This document shows positions 9,364-21,800 of a stretch of 64,000 bases of DNA, in pieces (the first letter of the stretch is position 1; every line of letters begins with the position of its first letter). Origin of the DNA: Chaetoderma sp. LZ-2023a (lineage: Eukaryota > Mollusca > Caudofoveata > Chaetodermatida > Chaetodermatidae); assembly GCA_034401795.1 (NCBI GenBank), contig CM067373.1, positions 41,795,781 to 41,859,780 on the forward strand, written 5' to 3'. Under the pieces are notes generated by a model. It made no database searches, was not told the origin of the DNA, and worked only from the letters and a program-made list of their open reading frames with translations. The translations under genes were made by a program, and so were the position numbers.

Positions 9364-12300
9364 AATGGCGGTTATACACATCATTTTATTACTTTTTATG
9401 CTAATTTGCACACACTCAATTGTAGAGGCTTAAATAGTGACATAAAGCAACGTCACTTACTAGAGACTCTGAAAAATGAGCAGATTGACAATGCTTTGAT
9501 ACAGGAAACAAAAATTCAGAAGTCAGAATCATACGATAATTTAGAAAAGATTTCTGGATCCAGAATATTATATTCGTTATCTCAAGATAATAGTGCAGGC
9601 ATGGCAATTGTTATACTCCCTCTTTGTTCAGCCTATGTAAATATAATCTCTTCAGTATCAGGTGCAAATGGTCGCTGGGTGAGAGTCATGTTAGATATAC
9701 AACAAACACGTTTCACGTTGCTGTGTATATATGCACCTGCATCTCATCAACTACGTCGTAATTTTTTTTAATGAGATGTCTACAACAGCACTAGATAACA
9801 TCACTGAAAACTTACTAATAGGTGGTGACTTTAATTGTGTCATAGACAAAGAAAATCACAGGAATGCAACTTCAACTTGTACTGATACATCACATAGACT
9901 CTTAAAGGAAATATGTGATAATGAAAATTTAGTTGACACCTATAGAATATCAAAACCTCATGGTAAAGATCTTACATGTTTTTCGGCAGATGGTAAAGTT
10001 GGTTCAAGGATCGACAGAATTTATGTGAATAGTCTGTTGACAGGGTACTGGAGAGATGTTAATATTAAGCCAGTCGCATTCTCAGATCATAACATGGTTT
10101 GTGTAACCTTTGCTAATGCTGATTGGGTAACAAGCTTTGGTTGGGTTTTGGAAATTAAACACAACACTGTTTGGAGAAGAATTTTATAAGAATAATATAG
10201 GGAGTTGTTGGCAACATTGGATTAATAGGAAAGCATCATATAAGAGCACATTGCAATGGGGGGAGGATGTAAAACTCGATTTAAAGTATGTTTCCCGAAA
10301 GTATGCTATTAGAAAAGCACGGGAAATACGCAAACGCAAGAAAACACTTCATCGATCACTGATGAAAATTAATGCTAATGTAAATAATGGTGAAGATAAT
10401 TATTATGAATTACTGGTTAAAATTAAAAGTAAAATAAGAGATATAAAACAATATGAGTTTGAGGGTGCAAAAATTAGGGCAAGAGCCCAGATGCACGCGG
10501 AAGGGGAAAAGCCAACCCAATATTTTTGCACATTAGAAAAAGCATGGGCAATAGATAAGGTGATGTGCTCATCAAACATGCCAGATGGTTCAACCGTCTT
10601 TACCAACAATGAAATGAGTACTATTGTATGCAATTACTATGAGTCATTGTACACGTCAGAGGGAATTGATGAAGATGCAAAATTGGATTTGTTAGCAAAT
10701 ATAGACAAAAAGGTGTCAGACACAGGCAGTGAATTTTGTGATCAACCCTTAACACTAGAAGATTTAACTAAATCCCTTAAAGGTATGAAACCAGAAAAAT
10801 CACCGGGGTGTGATGGCTTTCCAGTTGAATCTTACCAAACGTTTTGGCACCTTGTAGGTCCAATAATGGAAAAATTAGCCACTGAAATTTTTGAGAAAGG
10901 ACATTTACCACCAACAATGGCTAGGGCATGCATAAGGCTAATATATAAACGAAATAACAGACGTCCAATTCAGAATTACAGACCAATTTCTCTACTATGT
11001 GTAGACTACAAAATAATATCCAGAGCACTAACATTGAAACTAGGTAGTGTTTTAGGAGAAATCATTGGAACAGAGCAGACATGTGCTGTACCTAGGAGGA
11101 CAATTTTAACCAATACCATGTTAATAAGAAACCGTATACAATTGGTTGAGAAGGGTAGCCTTGGACAACGAAAAGGCATTTGACCGTGTGGAATGGGATT
11201 TTCTTTTTAATTCTTTGCAATCGTTTGGGTTAGGCACAAACTTTATTAAATTGGTTAAGATTTTATATATGGATATCAAGAGTAGCTATTTAGTGAACGA
11301 TCAATTATCCAGGGAAATTGTATTAGAACATGGTGTTAGACAGGGGTGTTCCCTATCACCATTATTATTTGTTATTGTGATGGAATCCCTTGGCATAGCA
11401 TTGAGGCAAAATAATAACTTTCAAGGCATATGTATTCGTGGCATAGAAAGACCACTTAAGCTGTCACAATATGCTGATGACACAACTGTGTTTGCCAGTT
11501 CAAACAATGATTTTGCAATTTTAAACCACGTAATAGAAAAGTTCCAAAATGCATCTGGTTTGAAAATCAATAAAGGAAAATCCAAAGAATTATTTTTGGG
11601 GCCATGGAAAGAGTGGAATGACCAGCCACTTGAAATCAATTGGTCTAATGATACCATTAAGATTTTAGGCATCTATTTTAGCAGGAAACCGAATACAACA
11701 CAAAATTGGAATGAACGAGTATCTAAGCTTAAGAGAATATTGGCAAATTGGAAGCGTCGTCATCTTTCAATTTTTGGTAGTGTTTATTGTCAACAACTTG
11801 GTATTATCTGGGCTATGGTATGCAGAATCTGTTGTACACGTGCCAAAACATGTAGAAAAGGAGGTTAATGAGTTGATATTGTCATTCATATGGGAAAAAA
11901 AGAATCATTTAGTTTCCCATCGTGTTCTCAATAATGCTAAGTTAGAAGGAGGACTTGATTTAATTGATATTAAAGTGAAATGTGTTTCTTTAAGGTTAAA
12001 ATTTTGAATGATCTTATTACATCAGATGAGACGTGGGCATGTGTTTCACGAGCTCTAATGGAGAGAATTGTAGAACCATTTCTGGCGGAGCATGTTTTTA
12101 CCTCAAAGAAGCCACCTCCGAATAGCCAAATGATACCAGATGTGTTTAAAGATCAAGTTAAGGAGTTAGAAATATTTGACAGATACATGCCTCCACCTAC
12201 GTGCTGGAAGGAAGTACTAGAACAGCAATTGCAGGGCAATAGTAATATATGTTATAACTATGCAGTACTTAATCTACCATCCTTTGCAAAATATGGCATT

Positions 12301-13122
12301 CAACATTTATCTGATATGATACACCCTCAAACACATAGATGGATTTCAATGCAAGAAGTAGCTAGAAAAACATATATGAGGCATATAAATGTCCAGCGGT
12401 TGCTAAATAAAATAAAACATGCTGTACCAATTGAATGGTTTCTTCTGCCAAATGTAAATAATAATAGTTTGACTCCACAACCTGCATTAGTTCTTGATGA
12501 TGAGATGTTAAAATACAAGATGAGATCCAAGGAATGGTACCATATTATTGGACGGAAACAAGTAACACCTCCCATAGCAATTAGGAGATGGGATGACTAA
12601 AGCTATAAACCATCCAGTTGGAAAAATGTATGGATGATCTTACATTCTCCATACATACCAAATATGGCTCGTGATTTATTGTGGCGATTACTACATCGAC
12701 GGCTATGGGTGGGACACTTGACATACAAGTGCAATATTACGACTTCTGATAGGTGTTACTTATGTCAAAGAGACGAGGAAACAATCGAGCATTTATTTGT
12801 GGAATGTCCAATGTCGTCACAATTTTGGGACTATATCAGCCAAATCTTGGCACAATTTGGAGTGAAGCCCATTGTTCTAGAAATGCATGTAGTCTTATTT
12901 AGAGAATTTGGATCAAGCGGTGTAAATATCATAAAGTCTGAAAGGACTATTTTAATAACAATGCTAACCAGAGGTGTTTGGGCCATTTGGAAACATCGGT
13001 GTGCACAGACGAAAAATCCATCTATGGGCAATCAAAATAGAGCAATAAAGGCAATATTTCGTTCACTGCTGCTGAATCATATTCCTTGCGAATATTTTAG
13101 ATCAAAGCAGCATGGTAAATAA
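9364..13122 (+). pseudogene. Copy A ORF2: APE endonuclease and reverse transcriptase, broken
   Basis: ORF2 nicks the target and copies element RNA onto it. An ATG at 9364 follows the ORF1 stop by six bases. A two-base insertion near 9409 shifts the endonuclease frame; its motifs LNCRG, QETK, YAPAS and GGDFNC then read normally. The reverse transcriptase follows in pieces: NYRPISLL near 10975, a FDRVEWDFL box near 11180, GVRQGCSLSP near 11334 and YADD at 11470-11481. A terminal CX2CX8HX4C motif lies at about 12754-12807. At least six frame changes or stops (near 9770, 10180, 11150, 11800, 12000 and 12600) inactivate it. Length and layout match L1/Tx1-type ORF2 of about 1,270 residues. Confidence 0.88.
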
Positions 13123-13360
13123 AAGGTATTCAAGGACATATGGTGCAAAACGAACATAGTTGATTTTAATTAATCTGTGTCCTGTAATTCATTTTAGTCT
13201 GCACTTTGATATAGTTATGTTTAATAATTCATGTTAACAAATAAACAGACTGGGGTAGTTTAACAATCAATCGATAAAGGAAGTTGCCATTGAATTATAA
13301 AATCGTCACGGGTAATTTTAGAAATTTGCACAGGGTTTTATAGGGTTATTTGTTCCCGGG

Positions 13361-13866
13361 TAATTTACAAAGCTTTACAACAAAGTAAAGCAAAAATGTA
13401 AACAAGAGCGCCATCTATTTCCATCTATTTTACTGTAATTTTCATGCTGACAATATATGTTATGCTACCCAAATGCTACTATGCCCGCTGATCTTTAAAG
13501 AATCAGCCCACTGGCGTCAATGATTGACTTATTTGTCATTGATTGACGAGTCACTTTTCATTTGTTGAATAGTTGCACTCGCCACACGGGCCTACTACCA
13601 CACATGGATTGAATGGTAATTTACAAAACCTTACAATGAAGTAAATCGAAAATGTAAACAAGAGCGCCATCTATTTTTCTGTAATCTTTCTGCTGACTAT
13701 ATGTATTATACTACTCAAATGCTACTACGCCCGCTGATCTTTAAGGAATCAGCCCACTGGCGTCAATGATTGACTTATTTGTCATTGATTGACGAGGCAC
13801 TTTTCATTTGTTGGATAGTTGCACTCGCCACACGGGTCTACTACTACACCTGGGTTGAATAGTAAT
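13361..13866 (+). repeat. Duplicated 3' UTR module in copy A
   Basis: Two direct copies (13361-13616 and about 13617-13866, period 256) share TAATTTACAA, AGAGCGCCATCTATTT, GCCCACTGGCGTCAATGA and GTTGCACTCGCCACACGGG. Copies B, C and D carry a partial duplication of the same module, so it is a family 1 feature and not a local accident. Confidence 0.85.
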
Positions 13867-14073
13867 GACTTTGTTAAGTTTTCTTTTGCTATCAGATCTT
13901 TATCAGCCTATTGTTTTGTATCTATACTATTTAAGCCATATGTATTTATAGATTGTATTAATGCTAATCATTTATCTTTTGTTTTGGTGTAATATTAATC
14001 AGGTTTACTAGTTCACCAGGTTTTTCTCTGGGGGTTTGCAAGCCTTTTTAAAGGCGTTCATCCGTGAAGTTTG

Positions 14074-14094
14074 TCCGACTGCATCAGCATCGGA
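14074..14094 (+). promoter_or_regulatory. Family 1 terminal 3' hairpin, copy A
   Basis: TCCGA and TCGGA pair around an 11-base loop, 30 bases before the GTA array. In B, C and D the stem is TCCGAC / GTCGGA; copy A has lost the innermost pair by a G to A change. The likely role is recognition of the RNA 3' end by reverse transcriptase, as known for other target-specific non-LTR elements. Confidence 0.7.
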
Positions 14095-14126
14095 TTTTCA
14101 ACAACAAAAAAGAGAAAGAAAAACTT

Positions 14127-14650
<524 letters not shown>

Positions 14651-14652
<2 letters not shown>

Positions 14653-16932
14653 CAACTGCAGAGGATTAAAGACCGAATTCAAGCAGCGCCACTTGCTTGG
14701 AGAATTAGCAAATGAGAGAGTTGATATTGCTTTTCTACAATCTCTCTACTCTGTGTAGACTATAAGATTATTACTCGGGCACTAACATTAAAACTTGGCG
14801 CAGTCCTAGGCGAAGTAGTTGATGATGATCATTCGTGCTCTGTACCAGGAAGAACGATATTAAACAACACATTGCTTATACGAGTCCTTATTCAATTAGT
14901 TGAAAAGGATTGCATCCCAGCAGCAATCATAGCACTTAATAACGAGAAGCCGTTTGACAGACTTGAATGGGATTTCTTGATTAAGTCTTTAGACCATATT
15001 GGCTTTGGTTCCAGATTTATTAAATGGGTCAATATTTTATATACTGATATAACAAGTTGCTATTTAGTAAATAATCATCTATCTGAACCTGTAGTGTTGG
15101 AACGAGGTGTCAGACAAGGTTGCTCATTGTCTCCGCTTCTATTCGTCATAGCTATGGAATCGTTGGGGGCCACAATGAGGCAACATAATGATTGTCAAGG
15201 AATATGTATACGTGGCATAGAAAGGCCACTAAAGGTGTCTCAATATGCAGATGATATGACTGTGTTTGCGGGTAACAATTCAGTATTATCAGATTTTCAA
15301 AAGGCATCAGGCCTTAAAGTCAATAGAGACAAATCTAAGGGATTATTTTTGGGCGCTTGGAAGGACAGAACTGACAATGTTATGGATATTAACTGGTCAG
15401 ATGATGTCATAAAGATTCTGGGTGTTTACTTTAGTAGAGAACAGTATGTAATAATAAACTGGGAAGAAAGTCTATCCAAGCTAAATTGTGCATTAGTAAA
15501 TTGGAAACGACATCGCCTAACTGTATTTGGCAGGAAATTTGTCCTCAATAATTAAATTTTATCTGGACTGTGGTATACCGTCAAAGATCAACACGTTCCT
15601 ATTGGCCTTCATATGGGAGGACAAAGCCCATTTAGTATCGCAGTCCATCCTCACCAATGAAAAGCATGATGGAGGCCTGGATTTGGTTAATGTTTTAGCA
15701 AAGTATGCTTCGCTAAAACTGAAATTCTTGAATAAGTTACTCACTTCAACCTCATCTTGGTCAAGTGTTGCAAGGACACTTCTACACAGGGACGTAGATC
15801 CATTTCCAGTAGAATGTTTATTTTTGTGCAGTAAACTGCCACCTAACCATCAGAAGATACCAAACGTATATAGAACAGCTCGAAGCTTTAAAGATATTTG
15901 CACGATCAATCCCACAACCCAGTTGATGGGAAGATGCCTTAGAGCAATGTCTTTGGGGGCAACGAGTTGATTCGTAATAATGATGCTGTATTATATTTGC
16001 CCTCTATGGACAAAAATCGCATTCAATATTTATGTGATTTAGTTAATCCAAAATCTCGCAAATGGATCGCGATGCAGGATGTAGCAAGAGCAACATAAAT
16101 AAGGCATATTGATGCCCAACGCTTATTTCTTAGAATAAAGAATGCAATACCTGGTGAATGGTTTAAATTGCCGAAAGCATGTGGCAACAGAGATATGTTG
16201 CAACCAACATTAGTATTTAAGTCCGAGCATATAAAATACAACATGGCATCTAGAGCCTGGTATGGGATGCTTATGCAAAGTCGAAGACAGACTCCTATTG
16301 CAGTTAGGCATTGGAACACTTTAGGATGCACGCCAAAGAACTGGAAAAATGCGTGGAAAACAATACATCTACCTTGTCTACCAGCAAACGCACGGGACCT
16401 GGCATGGCGATTACTCCATCGAAGGCTATGGGTCGGCCATCTGACTTATATGTGCAAAATAACAAGTACAGACCGGTGTTTATTATGTAATACTGAGGAG
16501 GAAACAATAGACCATCTGTTTACACAGAGTTGTATAGCTACAGGCTTTTGGGTATATATCAATATGCTCCTTGCTAAATTTGGAATCAAATATGCGAAAT
16601 TAATGGCTGAAACAATTATGTTCAATGATTGCTCAACTATCGGACGAATCATTAATAGCAAGGCGAAAGAATTGTTAGTAACCGTGATATCTGTAGGAGT
16701 GTGGGCCATTTGAAAGCTTCGGTGTTCAGAGGCCAGAGATAAAACAGGAAACAACCACCAAAGAGCCATACAAGCTATATTTCGATCATTGTTGATAAAC
16801 TGCATTCATTGTGAATTTTACAGGCTAGTGGAACATGGAAAAGAAAGTGGATTTAAAGATATATGGTGCAAAACTGGCCTAGCATCAATTGAACATGGAT
16901 ATCTAAAAATAGCAGAAGCAGAACTTGTATAA
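14651..16932 (+). pseudogene. Copy B ORF2 remnant (reverse transcriptase)
   Basis: Only the first residues of the endonuclease remain, then an internal deletion joins to the LLCVDYKII segment of the reverse transcriptase. The frame from 14872 encodes an EKPFDRLEWDFL box (a change from the EKAFDR form), GVRQGCSLSP and YADD at 15244-15255. A frame break near 15540 deletes a thumb-region segment present in the other copies; further breaks lie near 15890 and 15960, an in-frame TAA lies near 16096 and a TGA replaces a Trp codon near 16711. The terminal CX2C...H...C motif remains near 16478-16535. The TAA at 16930-16932 is the family stop. Confidence 0.85.
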
Positions 16933-17836
16933 GCTAGCACACTAGCTGCTTGTTGTATATTAATATATGGTATTTTATTATATTTAATTGAGTTAATTAA
17001 AAATTCTTAATGTCTTAGGAGATGATAATTTTGACATTTAACCTAACCTTGGGAATCGGTATATTTAAATATCAATTGAGCATCCCGTCAATATTCTGGA
17101 GGTGATCCGATTCGAGTTCATTAGGTTAACAGAGTATGACATCTTACATATATACAATTAACATCCTGTTGTAAATATTTACTCTAGGTGTATTTGTTCC
17201 AGGGTAATTTACAAAAACTTACAATGAAGTAAATTTAAAATGTGAACCCAAAGCGCCATCTATGTAGTCATAGTTTGTATACTTTTGCTTTGTGCATTTT
17301 ACGACATAAAGGCTACTACGCCTGCTCGGTATTTAAGAACCGGCCAACTGGCGTCAATGAGTGATCTTTTGTTACTTTTTGACGAGTCACCTCGCCACTA
17401 GTTGGCGAGCTGCACTCGCCATTTGGGCCCAGTACTATATGGTGTGCTACGTTATACTACATATGATCTACTTAGCCTGCCGGTCATGAATCGGCTCAAT
17501 GGCGTCAATGAGTAGCAGTAACTTACTGCTAATTATTGATGAGTCACTTTACCACTTATTGGGTAACTATGCTCGCCATTTGGGCCTACTACTACACGGT
17601 GTGCAAATAGTAATGGCTTTGTTGAATTATATTATGTTATCAGCTCTTTATTAAGGTTTTTTCTATGTGGTTATGCCATGGGTGTTGTATGTGGTAATAG
17701 AGTATTTTAGCTTGCACTGTTTTGATATGTTAAGTTTGTATTGTTATTCATATACTATTAATAAAGCCTGCTATTTCACCCGATTTTTTATGGGGGTTTG
17801 CAAGCCTCTTTTAAAGGAGTTCCTCCGTGAAGTGTG

Positions 17837-17857
17837 TCCGACTGTGACAGCGTCGGA
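17837..17857 (+). promoter_or_regulatory. Family 1 terminal 3' hairpin, copy B
   Basis: Perfect 6 bp stem TCCGAC / GTCGGA with a nine-base loop, followed by TTTTC, an A-rich tail and (GTA)n. Confidence 0.72.
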
Positions 17858-17875
17858 TTTTCAAAAAAAGAAAAA

Positions 17876-17885
17876 AGTAGTAGTG

Positions 17886-17937
<52 letters not shown>

Positions 17938-17990
17938 CAGTAGCAGCAGCAGCAGCAGCCGCCGCCGCCGCAGCAGCAGCAGCAGCAGCA
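17876..17990 (+). repeat. (GTA)n to (GCA)n to (GCC)n to (GCA)n microsatellite
   Basis: Separates copies B and E. The array begins as GTA next to the 3' tail of copy B and turns into GCA and GCC triplets before the 5' end of copy E. Confidence 0.95.
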
Positions 17991-18137
17991 GAGTTCAACA
18001 CGTTTCTTTGGCTCTGCTATTAACGTCAGTTTTAGACGATTTCTACTGCTCCATATGATTTATTTTTATGTATGGCTTTTGCCGAACTGTACATACGTAC
18101 GTTTTGTAGTTTTTACAGGCAGTAAATAAACAGGCAG

Positions 18138-18872
18138 GTGGCAGGTGGGCGAAGCGCAGATGCGACTGAACCCAAATCATGTCAAGAGCCTGAATCAGTA
18201 AACGTGGTGGAAACTCACCAACTATCCAACCCTGTCGCTGTTGTGATGTCTGACGCAATTGAAGTGTTAGAGGAAGGTTTGCCTCATGCGCCTGTACCCA
18301 CTACCAGGGATGAGGTTGTATTATCTGATACGGACAGTCTGCCACCAGGACAGACTAAATTCAGATCGCAGTCTACTGGTGGTGCTGCTGATAGTTCGAT
18401 GTTAGACCATCTACTAACATTAACTGACATGCCTGGAGATGGGAAAGAAATCACGGACAATTCTGTAGATGATAAACTGTTAGAAAATGTAAATGTCAAT
18501 GTGCTTACTAATGTCGAGAATAAGTTTAGACTGAAGCGTCAAAAGGATGATTCTAGCTCAGATTCTGTATTAGAAGATTCACAAGATATGTCTTTTGACT
18601 GTGATGACAGTGTATCCATTGCAGAGTCCGATATTTCTGTTAATACACAGGTTTCTCAGAGCAGTGAAATGGTTCTTTATCGGTCAGAAACAGGGCAAAT
18701 GTTGATTCCTTACATCACCAAAAAGGGTGTGAGATATCGACATTTGCGCACTGACTCTGATATATCGAAGTATCAGCATCTTAAAATCGTGGATCTAAAG
18801 CGGTCTGAGTTTAATGAGAAGCTAGGCAAGTGGGCGAAAAGGAATCTCAGCAAGAAAAACAAATCCAATTAA
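18138..18872 (+). pseudogene. Copy E ORF1, C-terminal part only
   Basis: About 245 codons are open but without a good ATG: the N-terminal region and both zinc knuckles seen in copy F (32543-33130) are deleted, and 5' UTR sequence (GCAGTAAATAAACAGGCAG) runs straight into the middle of ORF1. The remaining part is acidic and Ser-rich with a conserved ...RHLRTDSDISKYQHL... segment and a basic Lys/Asn C-terminus, as in copies A, C and F. The stop at 18870-18872 lies three bases before the ORF2 ATG. Confidence 0.82.
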
Positions 18873-18875
18873 AAA

Positions 18876-21800
18876 ATGGCGGGTTTGCCAAATTTATTAT
18901 TAATGATGCTGATATGCACACTTAACTGCAGAGGACTAAATGATGAAATTAAACAACGTGTTCTGCTTGAAGATTTGAAAGACAAGAATATTGATATTAT
19001 CATGTTGCAGGAAACAAAGTTACAATGCCCAGGTGTTTTAGAAAAATTTAAGCATTTAGCAAATGGCGAATTATTTTATTCCGTCGCCACAGAACCAAGT
19101 GCAGGGGTTGCTATCTTGTTCCTGCCTAAAAGTTTAAGTTCTGTCAATATTATTAATTCTTCATCGGACACAAGTGGACGTTGGGTTAAGGTCGTTGTTG
19201 ATATAGTGGGAACAATTTATTCTCTGTTGTCTGTTTATGCACCAGCTTCCCATGCACAGAGATGTCAATTTTTATCCGACCTTTCCTCTGTGATTAGTGA
19301 TAATTCTGAAAATATCATCATTGGCGGTGATTTTAATTGTGTTATGGATGGAAGACGGGACAGGAGTTCATCTTCTACTTACAGGGACACATCTCACCTT
19401 AGATTAAGAAAAATTTGTGATACAGAACATTTATTAGACTGTTGTCGCATTTTATATCCTGAAGAACGAATCTTTACATGGCATTCTGCGAATGGACAAA
19501 ATTCCTTTCGAATAGATAGAATATATATCAATAGATCTTTGAGAGGGAATTTAGTATGTACTGGGATGTATCCTGTCACATTTTCTGACCATGATATGTT
19601 TTTCATCGGCTTAGATAATGCAGATTGGATAAAACGTGGTGCTGGTTTCTGGAAATTCAACAATTCGCTTTTAGATGATTTAGATGATTTAGTTGCAATA
19701 AAAGGTTCTGGGAATATAAGCTTCGGAATCAATATTCCCACGGGAATTGTATACCATGGTGGGAAGATGTTAAAAAGGGCTTTGCAAGTATCTCCAAGCA
19801 ATATTCGATCCAAAACGAGCGGAAAATTCGTAAAGAGGCTAAAGCCCTTGAGCGCTTATTGACATTACTAACTCGCAAAGTTGCAACCAGTGATATTCAC
19901 CTTATGGAACAGCTCAATGATATAAAATCTAAACTGTATGAGATCGAGAAACATAAAGCTAAGGGTGCAATAACTAGAAGTAGAGCACAGATGTATACTG
20001 AGGGGAAAAACCCACAAAATTCTTTTTCAATCTCGAGAAAGCAAGAGGTGTTGATAAGTTAATAAGGTGCTTAGATAACAACAATCAGAAATGTTCATCT
20101 CAACATGAAATCATGGACATTGTTGAGACATATTATCAGGCCTTATACACGTCGGATAAAAGTGATGAAGGAAAGTCAGCTGAGATGTTAACTAATGTTA
20201 AGGACGCTTTCTTGGAGGCGAGCAGTAATTTCTGTGATGCTACATTGACATTAGATGATTTGGGTTTGGCTCTAAAAACATGAAACCTGGGAAAAGCACC
20301 AGGGGGTGATGGCCTTAGTGTTGAATTTTATCAGACGTTTTGGTATCTTTTGGGACCCGAATTCGTTAAAATTGTGCACGAAATTTTTTCACAAGAGAAG
20401 CTCCCGCTCACAATGTCTCAGGCTTATGTGAGACTTATTTTTAAAAAAGGAGATCGTAGTATATTAGCAAATTACAGACCAATTTCACTGCTATGCGTAG
20501 ATTATAAAATCATTTCGAAAGCTCTTGCGAAAAAACTCTCAAGTGTCTTGGATGAGGTCATCCACACCGACCAAACCCGCTCTAATCCGGGTAGATCGAT
20601 TTTAACAAATGCGTTTTTTAATTAGAGACACCCTGCACTTGGTAGAAAAAGACAATATTCCTGGCACTATCATTGGACTAGATAATGAAAAGGCCTTTGA
20701 TAGACTTGAGTGGAATTTCCTTTTCAAATCACTCAGTCACATTGGTTTGGGTTCTAATTTCAACAAATGGATTCATATCTTATATGGTAATATCAGTAGT
20801 AAATATCTGGTTAATAATTATATTAGCAAACCAGTAATTTTAGGACGAGGTGTGAGGCAAGGGTGCTCACTGTCCCCTTTATTGTTTATAATAGCGATGG
20901 AGTCCTTAGGGTCGACCATTAGGGAAGATCCTGTTTTAAAGGCATTGAAATTGAAGGGGTGAACAGACCCATAAAAGTGTCTCAGTATTGTGATGACACA
21001 ACAGTTTTTGCTGGATCAAATTCTGATTTTAAAAGATTGGATCAAGTTTTAGACGACTTTCAAAAGGCCTCTGGTTTGAAAATTAATAGAAATAAATCAG
21101 AAGGGTTATTTCTAGGCAAGTGGAAGAGCAGAGCTGATAAACCTCTCAACATAAAATGGGCAACTGACTCGATACAGACTCTAGGGATACATTTTAGTAG
21201 GACTTTTGGGGAAACACTGAACTGGCATGATAGAATATCCAAAATGAAGAAAACAATAAATTCATGGAAATGCCGACGTTTGACAGCTTTTGGAAAAGCC
21301 TTGGTCATGAATACATTAATCCTATCAAAGTTGTGGTATACAGCTTCTGTAATATATATGCCTCAACATATTGAGACTGAGATTAATAAACTTATTCAAG
21401 GATTTATGTGGGAAGGCAAAACGTGTCTAGTTTCACAAGATGTGTGCAGGAATGAATTTCATCAGGGTGGCCTTAACCTTGTCGATGTCAGGACAAAATG
21501 TCTTTCATTACGTTTCAAATTCTTAAATATGCTACTTTATTCTGACGTTCAATGGGCAAATGTATCCAGGGCATTAATCGAACGTTTTATAATGCTTTTT
21601 CCTGCAAAATGTCTCTTTTGTGCAACCAGTCCACCGCCTAATTATACACGTGTACCTAGGGTGTTTTTGGAGCTGAAATATGCTCTTGATGCTTTCATTA
21701 AAATAGAAAATCCACCGCAATGTTGGGAGGGTGTTTTAATGATAAGCCTGTGGGGCAATAATGATATATGTCATGAAAATAAAGTGTTGTATTTCCCCTC

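Larger units (their letters stand above)
7268..14126 (+). mobile_element. Non-LTR retrotransposon copy A (family 1), full length
   Basis: About 6.86 kb, flanked on both sides by (GTA)n. The order is a 5' UTR of about 680 bases with inverted repeats, an intact ORF1, a frame-broken ORF2, a 3' UTR of about 950 bases with a duplicated module, a terminal hairpin and an A-rich tail. The start (GAACGCACGCGTTTATTTAG) matches the start of copy C at 24777, so the 5' end is probably complete. Reverse transcriptase and endonuclease motifs fit the L1/Tx1 group. Copy A differs clearly from B, C and D at the protein level and probably represents an older or separate subfamily. Confidence 0.9.
14651..17875 (+). 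mobile_element. Non-LTR retrotransposon copy B (family 1), 5'-truncated and internally deleted
   Basis: The copy starts inside the endonuclease region of ORF2 (ACTGCAGAGGATTAAA, equivalent to 26870 in copy C), so 5' UTR and ORF1 are missing. After about 100 bases it jumps from endonuclease to reverse transcriptase sequence (equivalent to 26960 joined to 28420 in C). The rest of ORF2, the 3' UTR, the hairpin at 17837-17857 and the A-rich tail are present and end in (GTA)n. It is close to copies C and D. Confidence 0.88.
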
